Origin: Endomychus coccineus
Lineage: Eukaryota > Arthropoda > Insecta > Coleoptera > Endomychidae
NCBI GenBank assembly: GCA_958510875.1
Contig: OY294068.1
Span: 82,827,978 to 82,891,977, forward strand
DNA: 64,000 bases
Direction of reading: 5' to 3'
A program made the position numbers and the translations under genes. Every line of letters begins with the position of its first letter. Position 1 is the first letter of the stretch. Below, in pieces: positions 1 through 11,545 of the stretch. The notes under the pieces are model-generated. The model did no database searches, was not told the origin of the DNA, and worked only from the letters and a program-made list of their open reading frames with translations.

Positions 1-162
1 TTTGTATATCATTAATTTTTACCAGTTCTTTGTATGAAGATAATATATTCCAAAATAAATGTACCAGATAAATGAAATAACAGAGTGAATGCTATTTTCC
101 ATAGAAACTTATATATGAGAGAAAGAGAAAAATGTATTCCTAAATAATTTGTGCAAATATAC

Positions 163-1906
163 TAGTGCTCATCAACCTTGCAGTATTTGCGCCCACTTTT
201 GAATCACTATTCTCATCGCGCCCCCTCTCATACAATAAATTTCACTGAAATCGTGCTGTAGTCTTTATATTAGCTTATATTTAATTTAATTCAATTTAAT
301 TGTATTTTGGCTCTAAAGCTACACTACGACGTTCAGAAAAAACCTTAAAAATTATTCAAAAACTAGTTTTGTACTGAAATTTATTGAAATAAACGTTAGA
401 ATACAATATTTTTTCTTCAATTATCATCCGAGATTTATTTATAGACCCTTAAACCCAATAACACATAATGTATATATCAATTCTACTCATCAATATTAAA
501 AATAAATTAATGCACAGATCAAGTAAGTAGATCTAGATTGTCTTATAAAGTGACATTCTGTGAAAGAAACGTTAGACCAGGTCTTGAGTGTCGGGAGTTA
601 TGTCATGCGCAGAACGGCCGAAAAGTAGACCTTGTACCATACCCTTGTATCTTCTCACCTTGTCTCTTCCCACCTTGTCCTTCCACTTCCATTATTTGCC
701 ATCTTAAGCCATTTTGTAAAAGAGACAAAAATAGTGGGTAAAAATTGAGTAGGAATATCCACCGATGATGCTCGTACAATGTCTGGAAGATTCCAAAGTG
801 TACAAGTACTTGTGAAACAAAAATCTCCACAGTATATCTGGACACATTGCATGATCCACTGAGAAGAAATGAACCCTGGTCTGAACATTATACTGACGAC
901 GGTGGTAACAGTAGTAAATTATACAAAAATGAGACCTCTGAAATCAAGAATCTTTTCTGCACTTTGTAGAGACATGGGTGCAGTACATTCTGCGTTAATA
1001 TTGTATTGCGAGGCAAGATGATTTTTGCATCGTGTTTATGAATGTAGAGATGAAATCGCCATTTTTATAGAAGGGGAAAACTGACCGGGGGCAGAAAAGT
1101 TTCGAAATGATTAATTTTTTCTGATGAAATTTAGCTACTTTTTGTAGATAACTGGAATTGTGAAGCAGAAACGTGAAGCAAAAAACCTAGTACTGTTTGC
1201 AAAAGAGGATGAATGTCTCAAAACTTACAAGACTGAAGAACAACATGTGAAAGTAATTTTTGTAACCATCAAAAATCATTCAATCATGCTGGCAAATAAT
1301 TTAAAAAGTATTTTCTTGCTGACTTCAACTTGATAGCAAGTTACGAGTAGGTTAGGAACCCATTTCAAAATACTCCCGAAGGTCTTTCAACTACCGAAGA
1401 AGACATCGTTATAGACTTCACAGCAGGTGGTGAAATCAAAAGACAATTTAGTAATAAATCACTCTTTGAATTTTGGCCGGTTTGGGTGATGAATTTTTGC
1501 ACTGAAAACAAGAGCATTTCATAAACTTTTACCATTTTTAACATCCTACTTTTCCGAACCGCATTTTCTACGATGTCTGCTTTGAAGATAAAATATAGAT
1601 CTTAGCTAAATATAGAAAAAGAGCTTAGAGTGTGAATTTCTAATATTAAATCTTTTTTCGAAAAACTTTGCTCTGGAATACAGGCCCACTAATAAGTATT
1701 AATCTTGTTTTAAATTACATATTGATAAATTGATTATTAAATACATTGTGTAGTATAGAGACAATCCAATTTATAAGTATATCATATCAGTGTTCCTTTC
1801 AGTAAATTAAATAAATTTTCTGAGTAATATTTTTTCTCTTCTCGATATATTTTCCGCCCCTCATTTAGTTCCATCACGCCCTCCAGGGACAGATTGAAAA
1901 TCACTG
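163..1906 (+). mobile_element. hAT transposon with TIRs and 8-bp target-site duplication
   Basis: The left end reads TAGTGCTCATCAACCTTGC and the reverse complement of the right end reads CAGTGATTTTCAATCTGTC, a pair of diverged TIRs of the hAT type (CAGTG...TCAAYCT). They are flanked by AAATATAC (155-162) and AAATAGAC (1907-1914), a 7-of-8 match to the 8-bp TSD that hAT elements create. GC-rich sub-terminal stretches (gcgcccac near 190, ccgcccctc near 1855) sit just inside both ends. The interior carries a decayed ZBED5/SCAND3-like transposase. No function was recognised for 240-870. The element is about 1.74 kb and certainly immobile by itself. Confidence 0.75.
872..1710 (+). pseudogene. ZBED5/SCAND3-like hAT transposase remnant
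   Basis: A broken reading frame translates to segments typical of the ZBED5/SCAND3/FAM200 class of hAT transposases. In order they are: MRPLKSRIFSALCRDMGA (about 930-985), a CEAR-stop-FLHRVYECRDEIAIF stretch where the family Trp codon has become TGA, a KTYKTEEQHVKVIFVTIKNH stretch (about 1223-1282), RNPFQN followed by an acidic EEDIVIDFTAGGEIKRQF block (about 1358-1450), and a C-terminal SALKIKYRS...NIEKELRV stretch ending at CSGIQAH. At least five frameshifts or stops are visible. The N-terminal BED zinc finger is not recognisable. It lies inside the TIR-bounded element 163-1906, in the same orientation. Family assignment is confident; function is lost. Confidence 0.8.
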
Positions 1907-2099
1907 AAATAGACTATAAATAGGTGATGTATCGAAAATTTAACCTACTCTCTGACCGTTAGATTTGAAAAATATTTCTCCGAAATATCGGAAGCACTCA
2001 ACATCATCATGAATAGAATAACAGGAGGTCGGTCAGTACGCTGCCCAAAGGATTAAAACGGAGAGAGTGAGTGAGCCGAAACGAAGAAATTAGTGAAAA

Positions 2100-2600
2100 T
2101 TAAACTCTTATATTTTTTTGTTCATTTCACTGTTTGTTACGCCCACTGCGACTCGAGCGAATGACTTCGTTCGCTACGTACATTCTGTATTTCGGATAAG
2201 CCCGTCTTAATTAAATTAATGAAAAGCGGCCTTTATCGGGTGCCGTCAACGGAACGGACTAACCGACTAATCCTTTTCTAATGGCGTACCGACAGGTACG
2301 ATCGGCAGCGAACGTGTTATTCCATTTCCCTCTACAGTCTACCAGATTGTTAGCGCACAGAACGACGCATGAAACAGAGCATATAGGGTCAAGCATTTCT
2401 CTCTGCTCAAAAACTCGAAAACGGTTCAAGGTACGACATTGAAATTTTATACCAGTGAATTTCGAGCATCATATCTACTTTGTGTCAAATTTGAAGTGGA
2501 TTGCATTTACAATTTGGCTATACAAGCCGATCCAAGATTATACTCCGTTCACTAACGCTCACTCCGTCCTAATAATCATAAGTTATTATTTCCAATGGAT
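2100..2600 (+). repeat. Dispersed repeat, copy 1 of 2 (about 0.5 kb)
   Basis: This stretch is repeated, diverged but collinear, at 52620-53200 in the same orientation. Shared blocks include aagcc.gtcttaattaaatta, tcgggtgccg, ggcagcgaacgtgtt, the tctctaca.tc run, and ttgattgcatttac/ttggattgcatttac. Both copies end with a ctccgtt.cgctaacgc(c)tcact(t/c)cgtc block. No open frame or known domain is visible. The unit is richer in GC than its surroundings. It is probably a short non-autonomous element, class unknown. Confidence 0.6.
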
Positions 2601-3839
2601 GGAAGAAAGTCATCATGATCTTACTTGAATATGCTCCCATCCTTGCATTCATGATATCAAAATATTCTGGAAAATACACAGATGTACTGAATTCTGTTCT
2701 GAATATGTCTATGACATTTGAGATTTCAAATTCAAGTCCTTAACTTGGGTCTTACTAATATGTTTCAACTTCAGCTAGAAACGATATAATTCTGGATCCA
2801 AAAATTGAATTCAGGCATTGATCATTAAAGATGATTGATTTGTCTCCAAGGTTTTCCCTTGAATGATTCTTTGTTTAGGAGATACCGATCATTACAAATT
2901 TCAAGAGGGGTGAATATTAATCAAACTTGGATAGAATCAGCAATTAAAATCCACTATAAACTCAAATAAAATAACTAGGTGTAAGAAGTTTCATTTTCAC
3001 TAATTTTTAAAATTCAAATTAGTGAAAATCAAACATCCAATAGTTATTTACTGTCAAAAACAATAGAGATTCATGATCAACTTACCACACACTTCAATTG
3101 GTATTCCAGAGCTGTAGCCGTTCCGAATAATTACGAACAGAAGAATAGACTGGGTTAGGTTGAATAAATTTCAATCTTTATGATTCATTCTAGTTCTATT
3201 TCTAACACATACAAATGAATATAATTAAATGAATGAGTAACAGGACATTTCAATTTCTTTACTTGTTTCGTTATTTCGTTATTGTAGGTTCACCTATTTG
3301 AAGTGAGTTATGTGATAAGGAAACTATGCATTATCGTCTGGTCAACAATACATTGTATAATGTAACCTACTTCATATGAGATTTTCAGTATACACATCCG
3401 GTTGCATGAATGAAATAACATTTTAGAAGGCGAACAATACAGTTTATGAGTTATTGCTATCAACATTTTCGAGTATCAACCAAATTCCTACGTCAAAAAC
3501 TTCATTTAAAACAAAATTAGAAGCACGTGTATAACAATAATGTATTGACAAGTATTCTTCATATTTATATTCTTTATTTGTCCGACTTGAACCACTCCTC
3601 TTGAAACTGTTTTGGAGCATATTTATGATTGAACTCCTTACGAATTTAAATGGTCGTATCTTTCTCCTGTTTATACTTCATGTCTTTTTTAATAAATATT
3701 TTCATTTCCTGTACTTTTCTAAAAAAAAGTTCCTTAATTAAAATTTTCTAACCTTGGCCGTTTTCAAGATACTTCGCCTTTCACTGTTCGATGCAATCGA
3801 ATTTTTCATGAGATTTATTACATTAAGAAAGCTGTGATC
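2601..3839. other. Unassigned AT-rich DNA
   Basis: No coding frame, domain or clear repeat was recognised. A short palindromic pair occurs near 2995-3025 (ttcactaatttttaaaattc and the opposed aaattagtgaaa). Confidence 0.5.
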
Positions 3840-4430
3840 AATTGATCACCCGACTTTCCTAACTTTTGTTCGGACAGTCCTGCGGATAAAATGTTAATGA
3901 TTGTAGGATAGTATGAAACATAGACTTCTGGATTATATTCCATGTTACATTGAAATTTTTTCCTAATGGTCTACGTAATGTATTCTAGAACTCCACGTTT
4001 CCTACTGTCAGATTGACAATTATTCATACTGTAATATAAGCCTTCTTTTATACTGACACTTGCTCTCACATGAAATATCAAAATGTACCATAGAATCAAG
4101 AAGTCTAGGACTTATTGCACAAAATAAAGACATCGTCACGTCACATCGATGACGTCATGACAACTTGGTGAAAATGTGTGATATAACTAGAAATTGTCCA
4201 TACGGTTCAATCAAATACCATAATTGCATTTGGAAATTTGCAAATGAAGATGGATGTCAGAAATACCACTCATATAATACAGCTACTATTTTCACCACTT
4301 TAATGCTGTCTGCAAAATTTCGAATCAATACGACCAATAGGAATGGCGCAATCATCTCCACAGTGTTACGCTTGTATGTACGTATACGTACACACACAGA
4401 CACCATGTCAAAAATTATCTATATCGAGTC
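3840..4430 (+). repeat. Dispersed repeat family 'CGGACA', copy A
   Basis: The block beginning ttcggacagtcctgcggataaaatg is repeated at 5985-6370. The two share aatggtctac.taa, ctgtcag.ttgac, tatcaaaatg..cca, atcaagaagtc and cat.gatgacgtc. The distal part (4160-4420) instead matches 39085-39310 (gcaatcatctccacagtg and a palindromic gtatgtacgtatacgtac run). Short relatives of the start motif also occur at 38540 and 39030. A 111-codon frame crosses 4165-4500, but it is internal to the repeat and matches nothing I know. It looks like a non-autonomous mobile element. Confidence 0.55.
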
Positions 4431-4744
4431 TATATATACAATACTTCCCTTACACTATATACTACGTATAGTGAGTGAAGTGAAAAAAGTGTGCCATTAA
4501 AACAAAGAAAGTTGAATGTCGTAGTCGGTGTATCGTGTCAAACCGCAATTGCGTCTAAAATCTAATTTACTTATATTATTTATTTTGTATATCTATTCAT
4601 TGCCATCGTTGCTTTATTAAAACGCCATTCTGTTCTAACATCTTAGTGTGTATTCAATTAATTTATGGGTTTCAAATGGAAACTCAGCAGTAGCAATCTA
4701 GGGGTACCATAGGCGGAGGTTTTCGGATAAAAGGCATCCGCATT
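4431..4744. other. Unassigned stretch before the mariner-like relic
   Basis: Nothing coding or structured was recognised apart from ordinary AT-rich sequence. Confidence 0.4.
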
Positions 4745-5580
4745 CTTCTGTATCCGTAAAAGTTCATCGCAAAATTATTGGTCAAGGGTTGAATAATGTA
4801 CATGGGGATCGAAATAATAACAACGTTCGACAGCGAGGAACTTTTAATACAAATTTTGGGTCCTTCCGACAGAGACCCGACTACAAGTGTTGGAAGAGTT
4901 CCTATTGCATTAGGAATTCAAAGTAACCGTATCAACCGAACCTTGAAAACGGGATCACAATGTGTTCAAGGATTATAACCAGGGGATGGAGAACGAAGAG
5001 TTAATTTTTGTCGGTGGATCCTTAATTCAAGTGATTTTGAAGGTAACGTGTTGTGGACCAATGAGTAGACATGTGGTTGTGAAATTTCACTATCGGCATG
5101 CATGGGCGAATGTGACTCTGCATTTAATTCGACCAAGAAATTTTTAGTACGAATTCAGTGTCAATGTCTAGATTGTATTTATAATAATCATCTTTTTGGA
5201 TATTTCTTATTGCCACTACGGGTGACTGGCTGCGGCCGAACATGTGAATATATGGGACGATATTCCTTTAAATTTAAGGAGAGGAGCTTGGATCCGGCTT
5301 GATGGTTGTCTGGCTCTTTTTGAGAGAATCGTGTGAAACTGGCTGGACAACCATAATCCACAACAATTGGTCATGGCAGGTCAGACGCGTGGCCTCCACA
5401 AACTTAACCCCGTAGTTTTTTTGTGTGGAGATATTTGAGAGAAAAAGTGTATGGGACATATTGCCAAAACCAATGATAGACCATTAATGGAATTAAGAGC
5501 ATTCTTGAATAAGATTCTACGTTCAGTTATTCGTCGGTGTGAATTATGTATCGAAGAAAATGGTTTTCATTTGTTGTTTT
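4745..5580 (+). pseudogene. Tc1/mariner-superfamily transposase relic
   Basis: Translating across frameshifts gives the landmarks of a mariner-type DDE transposase. These are VLWTNES around 5045-5065 (family LWTDES, catalytic Asp environment), VNVW and NNHLFGYFLLP around 5160-5215, LNLRRGAWIRLDGCLALFER around 5274-5333 (family QHDGAPAHF block with the second catalytic Asp), NWLDNHNPQQ, a CGDI block (the family LWGYLK position), and a C-terminal VIRRCELCIEENGFHL around 5535-5575. The catalytic neighbourhood is mutated and several stops and frameshifts are present. No TIR pair was identified. It is a dead copy; the subfamily is uncertain. Confidence 0.75.
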
Positions 5581-5984
5581 TTACTGATGTTTTTCTCTCT
5601 TGTTAATAGTATTAAATTTACTTATTAATTTAGCGTTCGTTGAAAATACATTATTTTGGAATACACTGCACATTATGAAATCCTGATCTTGTGGTAAATT
5701 TTGCATCTGTTGAATTATTCCAACAATAAATTGTTACAGCAATTCATTTAGAAGCAGCTACATTTCAGAAGATTAAAATAAATCATATGAAAAGTTTGGT
5801 TGCATCGAACAATAAGTATCTCTAAAACAGCAGACTTCAGTGATTTTTCATAGGGGTGCCCTTTGTTAAGTACATATTAATCAATGGTAAAACGAAGTCT
5901 GTAATAGGCTTTCTCATACCAAAAAGCTCTAGTATACCAACTTTCAATGTTATGCTTTGAAAATGTACATGATATTTAAAAAAA
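5581..5984. other. Unassigned AT-rich spacer
   Basis: No coding or repeat signal was recognised. Confidence 0.4.
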
Positions 5985-6370
5985 GCTATGAATCACGTGA
6001 TTTCCCTCACTTTTTGTAGTAAAATAGTTCTCGGACACTCTTGCGGGGCAAATGTCAATTATTGCGGAAACAGAAAATATATTGAAAACCGCTGATGAAG
6101 ACGTTAAATTGTTGCATTGAAATTTTATCCAAATGGTCTACATAAGGTTTTTTTCTACTTTTCATACAGACACCTGTTGTCAGGTTGACTTTTATGATAT
6201 AACTGATTGCCATCACATAAAGTATCAAAATGCGCCAATATCAAGAAGTCCAGCCTCCTTGCACAGAATGAAGACATAAAATAGATCCTGACATTACATC
6301 TATGACGTCTGTTCAATTTCAAAATGAGACTTTCGGACACTTCTGCAGGTTAAATACATACGTTTGATAT
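5985..6370 (+). repeat. Dispersed repeat family 'CGGACA', copy B
   Basis: This is collinear with 3840-4165 (see copy A), with the same start motif (ctcggacactcttgcgg) and the same end motif around the CATCTATGACGTC block. A second start-like motif, tttcggacacttctgcagg, occurs at about 6333, which suggests a partial tandem or terminal direct repeat. Confidence 0.5.
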
Positions 6371-7741
6371 ATGAGTGTGATATACCTATATATTTACTAC
6401 TATAAAACTTGGTTGTCCTGATTACTCATATCTAGTAGTGACACGTATTGTTCTCCAACTGAATCATTATCACTTGTTTTTATTGAATTTGTGAATTTTA
6501 TCTCTGGTTATAGAATTATCTAAATCGTAGAAAAACAATTCCTTACCAGAGTTCTTTTGTTATAGTAATGGATATTGCTCCTGAGCTAATATGAATAGAT
6601 ATATTTTGATCGGATATATCTCACATAACGGTTGCATGTAGAGGTATTCAAGTAATTAACGGAACGTTTTTTCTCAAATGAAGAGACTAGGAAAAAAGAT
6701 GCATCATTCCAAGAGAATGGTGCTAAGGTAAATATGGCGTATTATGTGTTGAAAAATATACGTAAAAGTGTTTCAGTAAGATTTGCATGGAATTGTGAAA
6801 AATGATCTAATGGGATATTCTCATATTTAATTAATTACCGGATATAACTGGTCTGTTAAAGTAATTTAATTATTTTAATTATCAAATTTTTCATTTAAAT
6901 TTCATAACATTCAGTTTTGTAATTTCTTCGACTTCTAAGTTCAGAATGGAGGAACCGTAATTCAATGTAAATTAATTCATCGAATCTTGTAGCACTAGTT
7001 ATAATAACAACCAAATTAATCAAATTAACCAGCAACTATTCATTAGTTTCACGGTCAGAACTCCTTGTTCACACCGTGTAGTTTCACTTTCTTCATTCCA
7101 TCTCGTTTCATTTCTCATTATTATTTGGAAAATGTGACAAGACAATAAGAGGTTTAATTACTTTCATAAATGATTCTAGATTAGCGATTAAATGAGTATG
7201 ACAGCATGTGGTGAGTGAGTTCTATGTGAAAGTGAAAGACGATTTCAGTATTTGTTATTCGATTTTCGTTTAGTGCACTTTCGATTTTAATTAATTTCGA
7301 CAACATAGCCACTGGTGTTATTGATTGATATGTGATGATCCATATTACCGAGACTTCTGACTTCGCACTATAGTACATATCTGAAACTGTGTTCAGTTTC
7401 TCCTATATACAAGGCATTACAGTCATTAGACCTCAGCCTATAAACTTCAGATTCATTTAATTTATCTTCTTAGATTTTGAATAATTAATATATCAATATA
7501 GATTATTTGTTGTTTTAAAGACCAAATTTTTGTTTTGGTGTTTAAGACATTGAGATACTTTTTCTGAGTGACATTCGAAATAAGACTTGGTATTATTATT
7601 AACTTGAAGATAAAGTAGATTTAAGGCATTTTTATTATTTCACGTATAAACAATAACCATTATTTCGCTATTCACCACAAACCACACACATATACCACCA
7701 TACACAACGCTCCATTTCACCCACAATCATACAGCTGCTCT
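6371..7741. other. Unassigned AT-rich DNA
   Basis: No domain or repeat was recognised. A short inverted match, cctcagcctataa at about 7430 and ttataggctgagg at about 7757, links this stretch to the start of the PLE fragment downstream. Confidence 0.4.
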
Positions 7742-7935
7742 GGAGAAATATGAAGCTTATAGGCTGAGGTGTGATGGCTGTGATTGTACATAGGACAAAC
7801 TGAACGTAGTTTCAGGCTAGGGTTCCACGAACATTTGAGGGACATAATCTGAATTTCACCATCAATCTCGAAAAAGGATATGAACTCAATATTCTACAAA
7901 CAATAGACATTTTAAAACATTTTGTGTTTATTATC
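7742..7935 (+). pseudogene. Penelope-like element GIY-YIG endonuclease fragment
   Basis: The frame reads YRLRCDGCD and, after a one-base frameshift, YIGQTERSFRLGFHEHLRD, then KGYELNILQTIDILKHF. This is the CxxC...YIGQT.RSF..RF.EH signature of the GIY-YIG-like domain at the C-terminus of Penelope-like retroelements, followed by its usual tail. The fragment at 56060-56405 is from a related family with the same tail motif (KGLKLNILESLKIVKH). Only the C-terminal part remains, and it runs straight into a gypsy fragment at about 7950. Confidence 0.7.
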
Positions 7936-7949
7936 TGAGTTTAAAACAA

Positions 7950-8755
7950 AATACAAAGAAAGACTCTTACCCTCTACCTAGAATTATTAATGAGACGATT
8001 GATGCAATATCTGGATCTGCATGGTTTTCAACTTCAGGTTTACAAAGTGACTATTGGCAGGTCAAATTGGCCCGAAGATCAAAACCTCATTTAGTACTTG
8101 GATAGGACATTTGGCAAGTTAATTTTATGCCTTTTGGACTTTGCAAGGCGCCTGTCACTCCTGAACGTTTGATGGAAAGTGTTCTACAAGGTCTATCATG
8201 GGACATAGCGCTAGTATATCTAGAAGATATAATTGTACATATGTGTTTGTTTGAAAAAGGATATGTTCGATTGAAGCAAGTTTTTTAACGTCTTAGAGAA
8301 AATTGAATCATAACAAGTGTAAGTTATTTTACCGCAAAGTAAAATATTTAGGGCATATTGTAACTGGCGAAGGTGTCCAAACAGATCCCGATAAAACAGA
8401 ATCAGGAAAAAAATGGAGTAATCATAAAGACAAACATCAATTATACATTTTTTTAGGACTTTGTAATGTAGGATTGAGTGCTGATTGATTTCAGCAGCAA
8501 GATGATTTTGAAGGGGTTAAGAAATTACTGCGTTACCAGGAAAGAGTTACTTAGCATGGTGTACTATCAATAGAATATTTTAATCACTATTCATGTGGAC
8601 GGCGATATGTCTTAAGAACAGATCATGCTGCTTCATTTCGGTTAATGGAATTCACAAATTCCGGGAGACATATATACAGGTGAATAGTACAGCTTTGAAA
8701 TAGTTCGTCGTCCTGGTAAGCTACATGGCAAAGCTGATGCACTTTCTTGCATTTT
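7950..8755 (+). pseudogene. Ty3/gypsy RT-RNase H fragment
   Basis: The reading shows reverse-transcriptase landmarks: a DSYPLPRI-type start near 7965, a DYWQVKLA block, FMPFGLCKAP near 8127-8156, and the catalytic box as YLEDII near 8217-8234 (the first Asp of the family YLDD has become Glu). A C-terminal VKYLGHIV block follows near 8337. The reading then jumps, losing several hundred bases, to an RNase H segment (VTRKELL.MVYSI near 8535 and RTDHA near 8620) and the PGKLHGKADALS tail near 8715-8750. Stops and frameshifts are frequent. No LTRs were found beside it, and PLE pieces abut both ends. Confidence 0.8.
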
Positions 8756-9110
8756 GAACAGGACTTTCGATCGATTTTGTAAATCTAGGATTTGTAGAAG
8801 TCTGAAACATTATCGAAGGTATTGGCTAAATGATTTTAAGCTTGTTCTTACATCTATAAACTGTTTGTATTGCAAATTTAGAAAACAAATTATGGAATTT
8901 ATTAATTACTGAAGGATAATGAGTAAAACTTTTGAATTTTATTGAACTATTTGAAGGTAATGACTCTGATTTTTGTTACTAGTTGGTTGCGTTCGAATTT
9001 CCTTTTTTTGTTAGAAATTAAATTATTGATCAAAGATTTATCGTAACCATTGTTCAACGCTATTTGTTGAAGTTCTCAACTTCGTTGTTATAATTTTGCC
9101 AGCTCAAAGG
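8740..9110 (-). pseudogene. Penelope-like element fragment (minus strand)
   Basis: Read on the minus strand this matches, collinearly, the better preserved plus-strand PLE at 10855-11170. It covers the NYNN...E region, a block corresponding to SIKFKSFTHYPSVINK, FSKFAIQ.VYRCKNKL and a broken GIY-YIG entry (SCSKC-like). Its 3' part is cut off at the junction with the gypsy fragment at about 8750. It belongs to the same PLE family as 10555-11400 and 41822-43075. Confidence 0.65.
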
Positions 9111-9174
9111 GACTTTCAATCATCTACGAATAAGACTATTAAATAGAGCCATTTCATAAATGAATCTGCACGAA

Positions 9175-9757
9175 TGAACAATCAAACTGGCCTTAATCTC
9201 ATGAAATCTGTTGCATCCAAAACATAGGGAGCGGACGAGAATACACTAATGCTCATGTACAAAACTCTAATAAGATCCAGACTAGAATATGGCTGCACTG
9301 TGTACACTTCAGCAAAACAATACAATTTAAAATATATAGATTCAATCCACAACAGTGGCTATGAGGATCGTCCACGGAGCATATCGTACTAGTCGCATAG
9401 TTCGCATGCTGCGAAGCGGGAGAACCAGCCCTCGAATGCCAAAGACAACATTTTACATTATCCTACGCAGCAACAATACTGCTACTCCAGATAATCCAGT
9501 ATCAAAATATGTCATCTATGCGCGTTTTAGACAAACCTTTGAAAGGAACTGCAGATTCGATCCACCATTCTATGAAATAGTAAACAGGTATATAAGAGCT
9601 CTCCAGACAAATCTACCTCAAACGTACTGTTTATCCAACAACAAAAAGGTTTCCCCGTGGACAGTTGGCCCTCCAATTTTCAACATTTCCCTTACCGCCC
9701 TTAAGAAGTCTGAAACTCACCCCATACAATTACTAAAACTCGTTAATTAACAACTAC
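9175..9757 (+). pseudogene. Jockey-like LINE, C-terminal RT region
   Basis: The translation contains GADENTLMLMYKTLIRSRLE followed by YGCTVY (about 9232-9305), YIDSIHNSG, and downstream PPFYEIVNRYIRALQ and VSPWTVGPPIFNISL. This is the order seen after the catalytic core in jockey/R1-type LINE reverse transcriptases (family L...Y..LIRS.LDYGC.VY and LD.IQN.GLR). A frameshift near 9350 separates the halves. The second half lies in a 131-codon open frame. The endonuclease and RT core are absent, so this is a 5'-truncated dead copy. Confidence 0.65.
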
Positions 9758-9989
9758 TCCACCGTCAACGGAAACCATTTCCTCTACAAATTATCAAAAT
9801 ATCCCTCCACATATACAGCATAGCTCATAGGTATACTATTTGCCCTCAATCATATTATCAAATTTAATATTCTGTATCATTATCAGTAACTCCTTAAACC
9901 AATAACATCAATAGCCAAATTCTACCCAAATCATCCCATCTTTCTTCTCTTATAAAAAAAACTCTCTTAGTAAAGTTCAAGTGGAGAGC

Positions 9990-10290
9990 ATAACTATCTC
10001 TTCAGAAGGAATGGAAATGTATAAACGTAAAAGCAATTTATTAAATCTTGATATATCCTCGGCTGAGGGTAACCCCTTGTATGCATTATCATCCCCAAGT
10101 AGTATTCAAACAGGCACATTTTGATTTCTAACTCAGTTTAGCCTATAGATAAAAAATAATAGCCCTTATTCACTAAAAATACTATTAAATTACTGAGGAC
10201 CTTTCGGCTACCAAGTAACCATCATCAGAGTATACTTTATTAGTTCAGTCTGATGATAGCTACTTGGTAGCCAAAAAGTCTTCTTATTTA
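9990..10290 (+). mobile_element. PLE 3' tail with an inverted pair of hammerhead-like motifs
   Basis: The segment ggaatggaaatgtataaacg through caggcacattttgattt (10008-10130) is the 3' coding/UTR end of the PLE family seen again at 11330-11450 and 42915-42990. It is followed by the family terminal sequence first on the minus strand (core CTGATGA at 10228-10222, stem-loop, GAAA) and then on the plus strand (CTGATGA at 10250-10256 with GCTAC-TTG-GTAGC). In the plus copy the GAAA box has decayed to CAAA. The two copies point away from a common centre near 10239. Confidence 0.55.
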
Positions 10291-10554
10291 TTGTGTTATA
10301 GTATGAACTCTTTCAGTTTATATAGGAATATGAATTTGAATGACATATCTTGGACCATTGAAATGTTCCCGCTATCCACATTCCAAAATACTACCCGCTT
10401 TAATTATACGAATTTTAAGTCTGCACTCTATGGGTAATTAACAATAGTTAATATTCTTGGAACTTAAAACAGGTGTAAATAATTCATTTACAATTTCCTT
10501 ATTATTATTTACTTATTATTATTCAAGACTATTTTTGACAATATATATTTGAAG

Positions 10555-11400
10555 AACTATGAAAGATTGATATGTTGATGACATTTTCGCAAATATTTTG
10601 ATTTACATGGCTTTTTGAACACGTTTAATAGCCAGTTTGATTCATTGTCGAAATAGAAATAGATAATCAGCTTCCTTTCCTTGATATTAACATTATGAAA
10701 GATGGTGATCACTTGGATTTCGACATATATAGAAAACCTACTCAAACAAACAGGTACACCTCGGTGGATTCAGCTACACCATTTAGATATAAAATAGCTC
10801 CGTTTAATAGTCTAGTTCATAGATCATTGAACGTCCTGTTTAGTTAGCAAAATTATAACAACGGAGTTGAGAAACTTCAGCAAATTGCGTTGGATAATCT
10901 ATTGATCAATAATTTAATTTCTAAAAAAAACGAATTGGAACGTAGCTACCTAACCAGATTAGAGCCATTACCTTCAAAAACTTCAGTAGCATTCAAAAGT
11001 TTCATTCATCATTCTTTAGTAATTAATAAACTCCATTGTTTGTTTTCTAAATTTGCAATACAACTAGTTTATAGATGTAAGAACAAGCTAAAATACCGTT
11101 TAGGCAACACTATTGATGAAGTTTCTGATTTCGACAAATCCGGAATTTACAAAATCAATTGTGAGCCGTGTTCAAAATGCTATGAGGGTCAAACTAGAAG
11201 AAACATGTTGCCCATATAAAGAAAAATAACGGTGAAAAATCAGCGGTAGCCGAACACATTTTAAATATAGGTCGAACCATTTCTCACTTTTGATACACAG
11301 TACAGACAAATATCTAGGTAATTTAGAATGGAGGGAAATTTAAAAATGGAAAAAGCAATTTATTAAATTCCGATTTATTTCCAGCTGAGCGTAACCCTTT
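10555..11400 (+). pseudogene. Penelope-like element: RT end plus GIY-YIG domain
   Basis: The frame shows the RT catalytic box YVDDIFAN at about 10571-10594, LPFLDINIMKDGDHLDFDIY with RKPTQTNRY (about 10670-10755), and a K.APFNSLVHRSL block near 10796-10830. A 109-codon open stretch (10890-11219) then includes FKSFIHHSLVINKLH, VYRCKNKLKYRLGN, and the GIY-YIG entry KSGIYKINCEPCSKCYEGQT at about 11137-11196. This order (RT thumb, linker, CxxC and GIY-YIG-like motif) is diagnostic of Penelope-like retroelements. Stops and frameshifts break the start and end. The hammerhead-bearing tail follows at 11460. Confidence 0.8.
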
Positions 11401-11454
11401 GTTTACATTATTATCCCCAAATAGTATTTAAACAGGCACATTTTGATTTATAAT

Positions 11455-11545
11455 TTAGTTTACTCTGATGATAGCAACTTATGGTAGCCGAAAGGTCCTA
11501 CTTTTATAGTATTTTCATAGTGGATAAGGGTGATTATTTCTTATC
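11455..11545 (+). ncRNA. Hammerhead-ribozyme-like motif in PLE terminal sequence
   Basis: CTGATGA (11465-11471) is followed by a stem-loop ending ggtagcc and then GAAA (11490-11493) and ggtcct. This is the core order of a hammerhead ribozyme (CUGAUGA, stem II, GAAA, stem III). Stem II is weakened here (tagcaacttatggtagcc). Hammerhead motifs are established features of PLE terminal repeats, and the position right after a PLE coding relic fits. Stem I and the cleavage site are not clearly conserved, so activity is doubtful. Confidence 0.55.

Noticed and set aside
4165..4500. 111-codon plus-strand frame
   Set aside because: It lies wholly within a dispersed repeat whose other copy (39.1 kb) does not keep the frame open.
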